From: Methanobacteriota archaeon
GTDB lineage: Archaea > Thermoplasmatota > Poseidoniia > Poseidoniales > Thalassarchaeaceae
Length of the DNA stretch: 12,183 nt
Assembly (NCBI GenBank): GCA_002727275.1
Contig: PBWO01000043.1
Span: 1 to 12,183 of the forward strand
Reading direction: 5' to 3'
Shown here: positions 1 to 5,409 of the stretch, one piece after another
Position numbering within the stretch: the first letter of the stretch is position 1
Layout: every line of letters begins with the position of its first letter
Notes under the pieces: generated by a model
What the model saw: the letters and a program-made list of their open reading frames with translations, nothing else
Database searches by the model: none
What the model was told of the DNA's origin: nothing
Position numbers and translations under genes: made by a program

Positions 1-375
1 ATAACTGACCCTTCCCAGCCCGACTACCTGGGTGCCGAAGTTGGCTCAAACAATACCGCAGAACTGACAGCAATAGCTCATGCTGCAAGATGGGTTTTGA
101 CCCACCCAGAAGGAGGAGGAGTAGTAATCAGAGGAGACTCGCAATATGCTCTCAATATCGCTTCAGGTGAGTGGAGGGCAAAGGCCAACCAGGACTTGGC
201 TGAGTCGGTGAAGGGATTGTGGCAGGAAGCCGGTTCTATTCGGGGGCTTAGGGCCGAGCACGTGCGAGCACACCGGGGACACCGGTGGAACGAGAGAGCG
301 GATCATCTCGCTTTCAGGGCAATGCAAGGGGAGTCGGCGCTGCCGTTGCAGTTCTGGAAGCCAGGTCAGCGCTGA
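1..375 (+). CDS. rnhA: Ribonuclease HI, C-terminal part (5' end outside window)
   Basis: This is the last 124 residues of a type 1 RNase H, which cuts the RNA strand of RNA:DNA hybrids (primer removal, R-loops). The reading frame is open from base 1, so the true start lies upstream. Three of the four acidic active-site positions are visible: Glu21 in NNTAEL, Asp46 in GDSQYAL and Asp101 in NERADHLA. The flexible-loop histidine is His91 in AHRGH. The first Asp, on beta strand 1, would lie in the missing part. The stretch between Asp46 and His91 is short and lacks the basic protrusion of the E. coli enzyme, as in many archaeal and minimal bacterial RNases HI. The TGA stop directly abuts the stop codon of the convergent membrane-protein gene. 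Family call is secure; whether extra N-terminal domains exist cannot be seen. Confidence 0.88.
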   Translation: MTDPSQPDYLGAEVGSNNTAELTAIAHAARWVLTHPEGGGVVIRGDSQYALNIASGEWRAKANQDLAESVKGLWQEAGSIRGLRAEHVRAHRGHRWNERADHLAFRAMQGESALPLQFWKPGQR

Positions 376-843
376 TTATTTTGTGTCTGATAGGGCACCT
401 ACGCTCAGATAGACGTAGAATCCGTTGAGTAGAGCCAGTAAGCCCACTAGTGTCAGAATCAGGCCGGTTGGTTTGGGCAAGGCATCCTCGACAACATTGC
501 CAGCTAGCCATGCTGCGGCGATGATAGCAAAGCCTGCTGTTATCACACTCCTCGAAGACCCTTCGGGGTTCTGCCACAGATCCATCCAAGGAACCAGTCC
601 CTTACGCTTGAAAGTCAACCTGTACCAAGCAATGTACAGTAGAGTTAGCCCAGTCAACCCGATCAACCCTAGAGTGAACGACTCAGCACCCCACGGGCCT
701 GCAGGAGCCATCTTGAGAGTCAGAGTGTCGAGCAGTAGGATACTACCAATGGCTGCGTGTACCCTCCATTCGGGGACGGGGTGCGTCGCCATGCTGCCAC
801 GAAGAGGTGTCTGCGCTTGAAATCCGCGCAGCGATGGTGTCAT
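376..843 (-). CDS. Four-helix integral membrane protein, unknown function
   Basis: I do not recognise the family. The product is 155 residues with four hydrophobic stretches at roughly residues 31-44, 57-77, 99-118 and 126-149. A short basic segment between helices 2 and 3 (RLTFKRKG) suggests that this loop is cytoplasmic. There are no cysteine pairs, histidine clusters or catalytic motifs. The start is uncertain. ATG at 843 leaves only 24 bp to the divergent dehydratase GTG, while an in-frame ATG at 792 (MATHPVPEW) would give 138 residues and a more normal divergent promoter gap; the first 17 residues carry no transmembrane segment and are dispensable for the fold. The TAA stop abuts the RNase HI TGA with no gap. 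It is probably a real conserved membrane protein, since its hydrophobic periodicity is far better than that of the overlapping + strand frame. Confidence 0.65.
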   Translation of the reverse strand: MTPSLRGFQAQTPLRGSMATHPVPEWRVHAAIGSILLLDTLTLKMAPAGPWGAESFTLGLIGLTGLTLLYIAWYRLTFKRKGLVPWMDLWQNPEGSSRSVITAGFAIIAAAWLAGNVVEDALPKPTGLILTLVGLLALLNGFYVYLSVGALSDTK

Positions 844-867
844 GAGTGACTTCTCTTAGCGAGGTTT

Positions 868-1812
868 GTGGAGTACTCAATCAGTATCGATGATGTCTTC
901 GCCGCTGCCGGTAGACTGGATGGTATCGTGAAGAGAACTCCGGTTGTATCAGCCGAAGAAATCGATAAGATTGCGGGCAAACAGGTTTTGATGAAGTGCG
1001 AGAACCTACAGCATATCGGGGCCTTCAAGTTCAGAGGTGCGACGAATGCCGTGATAATGCTCGGTGATGATGCTGAGAATGGTGTCTGCACCCATAGTAG
1101 CGGTAATCACGCACAGGCTCTGTCAATGGCGGCAAAGAACCGTGGTGTCGATGCTTACATCGTTATGCCAAAAACCGCTCCTAGAGTTAAGGTACTAGGT
1201 GTCCAAAACCAAGGAGCTGAGATTACATTCTGCGAACCTACTCTTGCTGCAAGAGAATCCACTGCTGGAGAAATTATGGATAGGACTGGAGCGTCTCTGG
1301 TGCACCCCTATGACAATCCAGATGTGATAGCAGGTCAGGGAACTGCTGCTCTCGAGTTCTTCCAGCAGGCCGGTCATCTAGACGCCATTGTCTCTCCTGT
1401 CGGAGGAGGAGGTCTAATGTCGGGAACCAGTATTACCACCAGAGCAATGAATCAGGATACCCGAATCTTTGGTGCTGAGCCTGAAGGAGCTGACGATGCC
1501 GCGAGATCCCTCGAAGCGGGAGAATTCCTGCCTCAAACCGGGCCGGATACAATCTGTGATGGGCTTCTGACCAGCATGGGAGAACACACCTGGCCAATCA
1601 TCAGGGACCATCTGGAAACCATCATCAGAGTTAGTGATGAGCAGATTATAGGGGCGATGCGTCTGATTATGGATAATCTGGGAATGGTCGTAGAGCCAAG
1701 TGGGGCTGCCTCACTGGCGGCGGTTCTCACTCCTGAGTTTCAATCCCTAGAAGGAATAGACAAGGTTGGTGTGATTCTCTCAGGTGGGAATGTCGATTCG
1801 CTTCCTTTCTAG
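868..1812 (+). CDS. PLP-dependent threonine/serine dehydratase (serine racemase type)
   Basis: This is a fold-type II PLP enzyme of 314 residues, cytosolic. The family deaminates L-threonine to 2-oxobutyrate and ammonia, or dehydrates or racemises serine. Signatures: RTPV (23-26), the Schiff-base lysine Lys54 in GAFKFRGA, the substrate-carboxylate loop SSGNHAQ (77-83), the glycine-rich phosphate cup VGGGGLMSG (178-186) and the C-terminal SGGNVD (305-310) that contacts the pyridine nitrogen. There is no C-terminal ACT domain, so isoleucine feedback control of the IlvA type is not expected. That fits catabolic threonine dehydratase or serine racemase, and the sequence does not separate these. 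GTG at 868 is the only usable start: an in-frame TGA sits at 847 and the next ATG is codon 42. A GAGGT at 861-865 lies very close to it. Its TAG stop overlaps that of the convergent small membrane gene. Confidence 0.9.
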   Translation: MEYSISIDDVFAAAGRLDGIVKRTPVVSAEEIDKIAGKQVLMKCENLQHIGAFKFRGATNAVIMLGDDAENGVCTHSSGNHAQALSMAAKNRGVDAYIVMPKTAPRVKVLGVQNQGAEITFCEPTLAARESTAGEIMDRTGASLVHPYDNPDVIAGQGTAALEFFQQAGHLDAIVSPVGGGGLMSGTSITTRAMNQDTRIFGAEPEGADDAARSLEAGEFLPQTGPDTICDGLLTSMGEHTWPIIRDHLETIIRVSDEQIIGAMRLIMDNLGMVVEPSGAASLAAVLTPEFQSLEGIDKVGVILSGGNVDSLPF

Positions 1813-2033
1813 ATGATGAATATCAGTAGAATATGCAAGAAATCCAATGCACAGAAGAAGGTCACAATCCCATCAATTATCGCAATAATTCTCTGCTTGG
1901 AAGTTGCATGTTTCAGCCAATCCAAAGGTCCCTTATCCTGATTTAGAAAGAAAATCATGTTCAAAGCAACCAGAATAAGGAAGGCGCAAGCACCGATTAT
2001 CGTGATCGTGAGGACTGACCCGGCCTCGGCCAT
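1809..2033 (-). CDS. Small two-helix membrane protein (74 aa)
   Basis: No family recognised. The 74-residue product has two clear membrane helices, about residues 7-29 (ending in the FFLNQ region) and 49-73, joined by a polar, lysine-rich loop (DKGPLDWLKHATSKQR) that should be cytoplasmic, so both ends would lie outside. The last seven residues are almost entirely hydrophobic (HILLIFII), so the second helix runs to the terminus. ATG at 2033 is the only ATG before the first helix. The stop codon is the other reading of the palindrome CTAG at 1809-1812, which also holds the dehydratase stop. It diverges from the EF-hand gene across an 84-117 bp AT-richer gap. It is probably real because of its clean two-helix layout, but short hydrophobic frames can be spurious. 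Confidence 0.6.
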   Translation of the reverse strand: MAEAGSVLTITIIGACAFLILVALNMIFFLNQDKGPLDWLKHATSKQRIIAIIDGIVTFFCALDFLHILLIFII

Positions 2034-2110
2034 GATTGGCCTTTGATTGATTGTGTCAAGAAATTATTCCCTGCACAGTAGGGTTTGTCCGGAACACCCT
2101 AGCCTCTGTT

Positions 2111-2120
2111 TCATTATATG
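2111..2120 (+). promoter_or_regulatory. TATA-like element before the EF-hand gene
   Basis: The ten bases TCATTATATG are the best TATA-box-like stretch in the gap between the divergent small membrane gene and the EF-hand gene. Its centre is about 35 bp upstream of ATG 2151. Transcription starting some 25 bp after the box would give a very short leader for that ATG but could not serve ATG 2118, which lies inside the box. This is inference from archaeal promoter geometry only. Confidence 0.3.
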
Positions 2121-2150
2121 CCATCACTTCTCCCAGAGACTGGTGCAAAG

Positions 2151-2732
2151 ATGGCAGACATAAACTTCCATCCCGATGACAGGGTGATGTCGGGCATCGA
2201 GGTGGTAAAGAACGGAGGGACAATGGTCCTCGCCCTATTGATCTTCGAAGGCATGTTATACGTCATGTACATGGAGGGGGAGGTGATAATGTCGCTTCTC
2301 TGCGGAATCCCCCTCGGACTGATTATGATCGCGATTGCATGCCAATGCGTGATGCACTTCTTGGGGCTCGGGACGATGGTCATAAACGAAGGATCCATGA
2401 TCCTCAGGACACCACGCTCCGGCAAGAAGAGGGGCAAGAGCTTCCTGGACCCGCTGCTGGAGAGGGTCATCCTGTCCCCAATGACCAGATTGATTATGCG
2501 CGACATGGACAAGGACGGCGACGGTAGGCTGTCATTCAAAGAGTTCCTAGATGAAATGGACGACGTGAGCAAGTCAGAGTACCTAGAGATGCAGGAGCTC
2601 TTCGAAAAGCACGATAAGGACCACGACGGCTACCTCACTCCCAGTGAATTGAAGGAATTCATCAAGGAATCCGGAGATGACAACTGGGCAGAGAAGAAGG
2701 AAGGCAACTGGTGGTCGGACGATGGCAATTAG
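2151..2732 (+). CDS. Membrane-anchored EF-hand (calcium-binding) protein
   Basis: The product has 193 residues from ATG 2151 (MADINF), or 204 from ATG 2118. I prefer 2151 because the only TATA-like box overlaps ATG 2118. Two adjacent hydrophobic segments (about 24-41 and 45-77) form a membrane hairpin. A basic linker follows (86-96, with RSGKKRGK), then two canonical EF-hand loops: residues 120-131 (DKDGDGRLSFKE) and 155-166 (DKDHDGYLTPSE). Both have Asp at positions 1, 3 and 5, Gly at 6, a hydrophobic residue at 8 and the bidentate Glu at 12, so both should bind Ca2+. The acidic, Trp-rich tail ends in WWSDDGN. The positive-inside rule puts the EF hands in the cytoplasm, suggesting a membrane calcium sensor or buffer; the target is unknown. 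Codon use differs from its neighbours (13 GAC to 5 GAT; all eight Phe codons TTC), which could mean high expression or transfer. Confidence 0.85.
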   Translation: MADINFHPDDRVMSGIEVVKNGGTMVLALLIFEGMLYVMYMEGEVIMSLLCGIPLGLIMIAIACQCVMHFLGLGTMVINEGSMILRTPRSGKKRGKSFLDPLLERVILSPMTRLIMRDMDKDGDGRLSFKEFLDEMDDVSKSEYLEMQELFEKHDKDHDGYLTPSELKEFIKESGDDNWAEKKEGNWWSDDGN

Positions 2733-2738
2733 ACCAAA

Positions 2739-2754
2739 CATAGACTAGTCTATG
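2739..2754. repeat. 16-bp perfect palindrome between EF-hand gene and tRNA-Cys
   Basis: CATAGACTAGTCTATG reads identically on both strands with no spacer. It occupies half of the 33-bp gap between the EF-hand stop (2732) and the encoded CCA end of tRNA-Cys (2766), where the two genes converge. There is no U-tract after it on either strand, so it is not a classic intrinsic terminator. A dimeric protein site, a bidirectional processing or termination signal, or chance are all possible. Confidence 0.6.
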
Positions 2755-2765
2755 AACGGACATTT

Positions 2766-2839
2766 TGGAGCACGGGCCGGGATTTGCACCCGGGTCCACG
2801 GATCTGCAGTCCGTTGCATAGCTACTCTGCCACCCGTGC
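2766..2839 (-). tRNA. tRNA-Cys, anticodon GCA, with encoded CCA
   Basis: Read on the - strand this folds as a full cloverleaf: acceptor GCACGGG/CCCGTGC, a three-pair D stem GCA/TGC, anticodon stem ACGGA/TCCGT with loop CTGCAGA (anticodon GCA at 2807-2805), variable region GGAC, and T stem CCGGG/CCCGG. The discriminator base is U (2769), as expected for cysteine tRNAs, and CCA is encoded at 2768-2766. No intron is present. U8, A14, G15 and C48 are standard. Two loops depart from the norm: the D-loop GAGTAGCTA has AG where the near-invariant GG (18-19) is expected, and the T-loop is TGCAAAT, so position 55 is G instead of U. The stems are intact, so it should be functional. Confidence 0.93.
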
Positions 2840-2908
2840 AGTGACCTTGCGAGCCACGAACCCCCCTTGAAGGGTATGTTCATCTCCGTTGGGCCTCCCG
2901 CAGACGGT

Positions 2909-4042
2909 ATGCCTCGTATCTCATCGCGGTATGAGGGACTTGGTGTGGGGTTCGCTCCATACCTGCAGCCACCGGGACCAGGAGTCATCAGGTGGACTGT
3001 AGGAGAGCCGGGTTTCGATACGCCAGAGGAGATTGTTAGAGAGGCAATCGCTGCCCTTGAGGATGGAGAGACGAAGTATACCCGAGGGCCTGGGTCGATG
3101 GAATTGTGCCAAGCGGTGGCCGATTATCTCTCCAAGCATCACAGTATAGAAATCGGGGCCGAAGATGTAGTAATCACCCCGGGAGCTAAGCAGGCACTAC
3201 TCTACTCATTCCTCATGACCACAATGCCTGGTGACGAGGCAATCCTACTGGCTCCCGCATGGGCCTCCTATGAGCCGATGCTACAGTTGATTGGAGCGGT
3301 TCCGGTGAATGTTCCTGTCCGTCGTGATAACTTCCACCCCGATCTTGATGCAATCAGAGCAGCGATAACAGACAAGACTCGAATGATTCTCATCAACTCA
3401 CCGTGTAACCCTACGGGTGCAGTGTTCACTCCCGAGGAGTTGCAAGAGATTGTCGATATAGCAGTTGAACACGATCTGTGGATTGTGTCCGACGAGATAT
3501 ATGCGAGGCTGGTCTGGATGGATTACCCTCATGTCTCGCCCTTTGCATTGCCTGGAGGAAGCGACAGGACACTTATCGTCAACGGGTGGTCAAAGTCGTG
3601 GGCCATGACTGGTATGCGTCTAGGTTTCCTAACTGGGCCCTCGGATGCAATGAAGGCCGCGATGAAGAGTCAGGCCAACTCAGCCTCACATGTGCCCACC
3701 TTCCTGATGCGGGCTGCAGCTGTTGCTCTGGATTGCGACGATTCGGTAGAGATGTTCAACGGTGAATACGTCAAGCGACGCGAGATAATGATGGATGGGC
3801 TTTCCGATATTCCCGGCCTGAGGGTTGTCGAGCCTGAGGGTGCATTCTACGTGTTTGTTGATGTCACGGGCACCGGGATGACTGATATCGAATTCGCTGA
3901 CGGTGCTTTGGAAGCTGGAGTGCAACTCATCCCAGCATCGTTAATTTCGGGCGGGGAAGGTTTCGTACGTATCTCGTATGCTGCCGATGAGGAGGCAATT
4001 CACGAGGGTTTGCGCAGGCTGAAGGCGTGGCTTCTCGATTAG
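2909..4042 (+). CDS. Class I/II PLP aminotransferase (aspartate aminotransferase family)
   Basis: A fold-type I PLP enzyme of 377 residues that moves an amino group between an amino acid and a 2-oxo acid; the substrate pair cannot be read from sequence. Landmarks from ATG 2909: GEPGFDTP (32-39), the PLP-stacking aromatic Trp118 in APAWASY, Asn167 in NPTG (contacting the PLP O3'), Asp195 and Tyr198 in SDEIYAR (pyridine nitrogen and O3'), the Schiff-base lysine Lys229 in NGWSKSWAMTGMRLG, and the substrate carboxylate Arg354 in GFVRISYA. The frame also opens earlier with TTG 2867 and ATG 2876. I prefer ATG 2909 because MPRISSR aligns with how family members usually begin, and because the earlier starts fall where the divergent tRNA promoter should sit. 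Its TAG precedes the speD ATG by 35 bp on the same strand, so co-transcription is likely. Confidence 0.9.
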   Translation: MPRISSRYEGLGVGFAPYLQPPGPGVIRWTVGEPGFDTPEEIVREAIAALEDGETKYTRGPGSMELCQAVADYLSKHHSIEIGAEDVVITPGAKQALLYSFLMTTMPGDEAILLAPAWASYEPMLQLIGAVPVNVPVRRDNFHPDLDAIRAAITDKTRMILINSPCNPTGAVFTPEELQEIVDIAVEHDLWIVSDEIYARLVWMDYPHVSPFALPGGSDRTLIVNGWSKSWAMTGMRLGFLTGPSDAMKAAMKSQANSASHVPTFLMRAAAVALDCDDSVEMFNGEYVKRREIMMDGLSDIPGLRVVEPEGAFYVFVDVTGTGMTDIEFADGALEAGVQLIPASLISGGEGFVRISYAADEEAIHEGLRRLKAWLLD

Positions 4043-4066
4043 TCACCTTGAAATCGGCAAAACGAC

Positions 4067-4070
4067 GAGG
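4067..4070 (+). promoter_or_regulatory. Ribosome-binding site of speD
   Basis: GAGG (GAGGT with the next base) lies seven bases before ATG 4078 and matches the archaeal 16S rRNA tail. It favours ATG 4078 over the longer GTG 4027 frame, which would overlap the aminotransferase stop. The dys-like gene downstream has the identical motif and spacing. Confidence 0.6.
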
Positions 4071-4077
4071 TCTCCCT

Positions 4078-4452
4078 ATGAGCGGCACCGAAGCGCGCGG
4101 CGGGCACGTCGTCCTAGACTACATCGGATACTCGCCTCCAGTTCAGGGCGATGGGGATTGGATGCTGCAGTTGTTGCGAGACTGCGTTCATAGAGCTGGA
4201 GCCAGAGAGGTTCACTCTCACGTTGCCCAGTTCGATGGGAGTGAGAGCCCCCCTGGGTTCGCCGCAGTCGTGCTAATCGATGAGAGTCATGTCAGCGCCC
4301 ACTGTTACTCCGAGAGTGGTTTGCTTGCAATAGATATCTTCACCTGTGGAGATAGTGACCCTGTTGCTCTGGCGGATGACATTCACCGCGAGGTAATAGA
4401 AGCAATACCTGAAATCGAGCTGACGGGGAAGAAGAAGCTCGACAGGTTCTGA
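4078..4452 (+). CDS. speD: S-adenosylmethionine decarboxylase proenzyme (SpeD family)
   Basis: A 124-residue pyruvoyl-dependent decarboxylase, close to the usual prokaryotic SpeD length. The family self-cleaves at a Glu-Ser bond; the new Ser N-terminus becomes the pyruvoyl cofactor, and decarboxylated SAM is the aminopropyl donor for spermidine-type polyamines. From ATG 4078 the cleavage pair is Glu69-Ser70 in DESHVSAH, the processing histidine is His75 and the proton-donor cysteine is Cys90 in DIFTCGD; the spacing Ser+5 and His+15 equals that of Thermotoga SpeD. The segment after the histidine is CYSES instead of the common TWPE. In some archaea a SpeD paralogue is an arginine decarboxylase, so substrate is not certain. 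No spermidine synthase is present in the window. The next gene starts nine bases after its stop. Confidence 0.87.
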   Translation: MSGTEARGGHVVLDYIGYSPPVQGDGDWMLQLLRDCVHRAGAREVHSHVAQFDGSESPPGFAAVVLIDESHVSAHCYSESGLLAIDIFTCGDSDPVALADDIHREVIEAIPEIELTGKKKLDRF

Positions 4453-4454
4453 GG
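4451..4454 (+). promoter_or_regulatory. Ribosome-binding site of the dys-like gene
   Basis: GAGG overlaps the last two bases of the speD TGA stop and sits seven bases before ATG 4462. The placement suggests that ribosomes ending on speD restart on the next frame, that is, translational coupling. Confidence 0.55.
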
Positions 4455-4461
4455 CGGTATT

Positions 4462-5409
4462 ATGTCGGTGCGTGACTTCATCGAGAGCAACTATCGCCAC
4501 TTCAACTCTGGAGCATTGGCTGATTGTGCCTCCTCTCTACGGAAATTCCTGGAGAAGGATGGGCGTCTGATGGTTACTCTGGCCGGAGCCATGTCAACTG
4601 CTGAGATTGGCAGAACACTCGCCCCTGCCATAAAGGCACAACGTGTGCATGCGATTTGTTGCACTGGGGCGAATCTCGAGGAGGATCTTTTCGGTCTGGT
4701 TGCGCGCTCAAGTTACGAGGGAATTGCCGACTGGAGGGAATTGACTGCTCAAGATGAGACCGGTCTACTCGAGCGCGGAATGAACCGGGTCACCGATGTA
4801 GCCATTCCAGAAGAGCAGGCGATTAGAGCGGTTGAAGGTCCTCTCATGGCCCTTTGGGAGGATGCCGAGGCTGCTGGTGACAGCAGGTTCCCGCACGAGT
4901 TTCTGTATGACTTACTATTGCACGGTGAGCTTGAGTTCGATGGAGACCCTAGACAGTCTTGGTTGATGGCAGCAGCCGATGCCAACCTGCCGATATTCAC
5001 TCCAGGCTGGGAGGATAGTACTCTGGGCAACATTCTCGCAGCCAGAGTTCTAGATTGTTCACTGAAGGGACCGGAGATAGTCAGAGGAGGGCTTGAGGCT
5101 ATGCAGGCCCTTGCCGACTGGTATCGAGAGGACGATTCACCCACTGGTTTACTGCAGGTCGGAGGAGGTATTGCTGGCGATTTCGCTGTCTCAGTAGTTC
5201 CAATGCTACGGCAGGATGCAAAAGTGGATGTTTCTCTGTGGTCCTGGTTCGCACAAATATCTGAGTCTCGGCCTTCGTACGGAGGTTACTCTGGGGCCCC
5301 TCCGAATGAGAAGATTAGTTGGGGCAAGATTTCGGAAGACACGCCCCGATTTGTAATCGAGTCGGATGCGACCATCGTACTTCCACTTCTACTGGCTGCG
5401 CTAGAATAG
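4462..5409 (+). CDS. Deoxyhypusine synthase-family protein (DHS-like)
   Basis: A 315-residue NAD-dependent enzyme of the deoxyhypusine synthase fold. True DHS moves the aminobutyl group of spermidine to a lysine of initiation factor 5A; relatives make homospermidine. The catalytic lysine is Lys289 in ISWGKI, with Trp287 and Glu283 (human W327, E323) also kept. Other landmarks are LAGAMSTAEIG (40-50) and CTGANLEEDLF (67-77), where NAD-site motifs occur, and TPGWEDSTLGN (180-190), matching human TDGSLGD with Asp185 at human D243. Two spermidine-site residues of human DHS are replaced: the KHH segment with H288 reads GDF (239-241), and D316 is Tyr276. The YSGAPPNE segment looks like the DHS-like branch also found in bacteria. 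So membership is sure but the substrate is open: aIF5A modification, homospermidine or a related transfer. Location beside speD supports polyamine use. It overlaps the enolase stop by nine bases. Confidence 0.85.
   Translation: MSVRDFIESNYRHFNSGALADCASSLRKFLEKDGRLMVTLAGAMSTAEIGRTLAPAIKAQRVHAICCTGANLEEDLFGLVARSSYEGIADWRELTAQDETGLLERGMNRVTDVAIPEEQAIRAVEGPLMALWEDAEAAGDSRFPHEFLYDLLLHGELEFDGDPRQSWLMAAADANLPIFTPGWEDSTLGNILAARVLDCSLKGPEIVRGGLEAMQALADWYREDDSPTGLLQVGGGIAGDFAVSVVPMLRQDAKVDVSLWSWFAQISESRPSYGGYSGAPPNEKISWGKISEDTPRFVIESDATIVLPLLLAALE

Noticed and set aside
425..820. 131-codon + strand frame opposite the four-helix membrane gene
   Set aside because: No motif and a Ser/Arg-rich composition. 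The - strand frame has clear membrane helices and fits the neighbouring stop.
2114..2572. 152-codon - strand frame opposite the EF-hand gene
   Set aside because: Ser/Ile/Met-rich antisense of an obviously coding gene; no domain.
2861..2874. Short inverted repeat CCCTT-G-AAGGG before the aminotransferase
   Set aside because: Only five pairs with a one-base loop; too weak and not physically sensible as a hairpin.
4027..4077. Longer GTG start of speD
   Set aside because: It would overlap the aminotransferase stop, adds basic non-family residues, and ATG 4078 has a well-placed GAGG.
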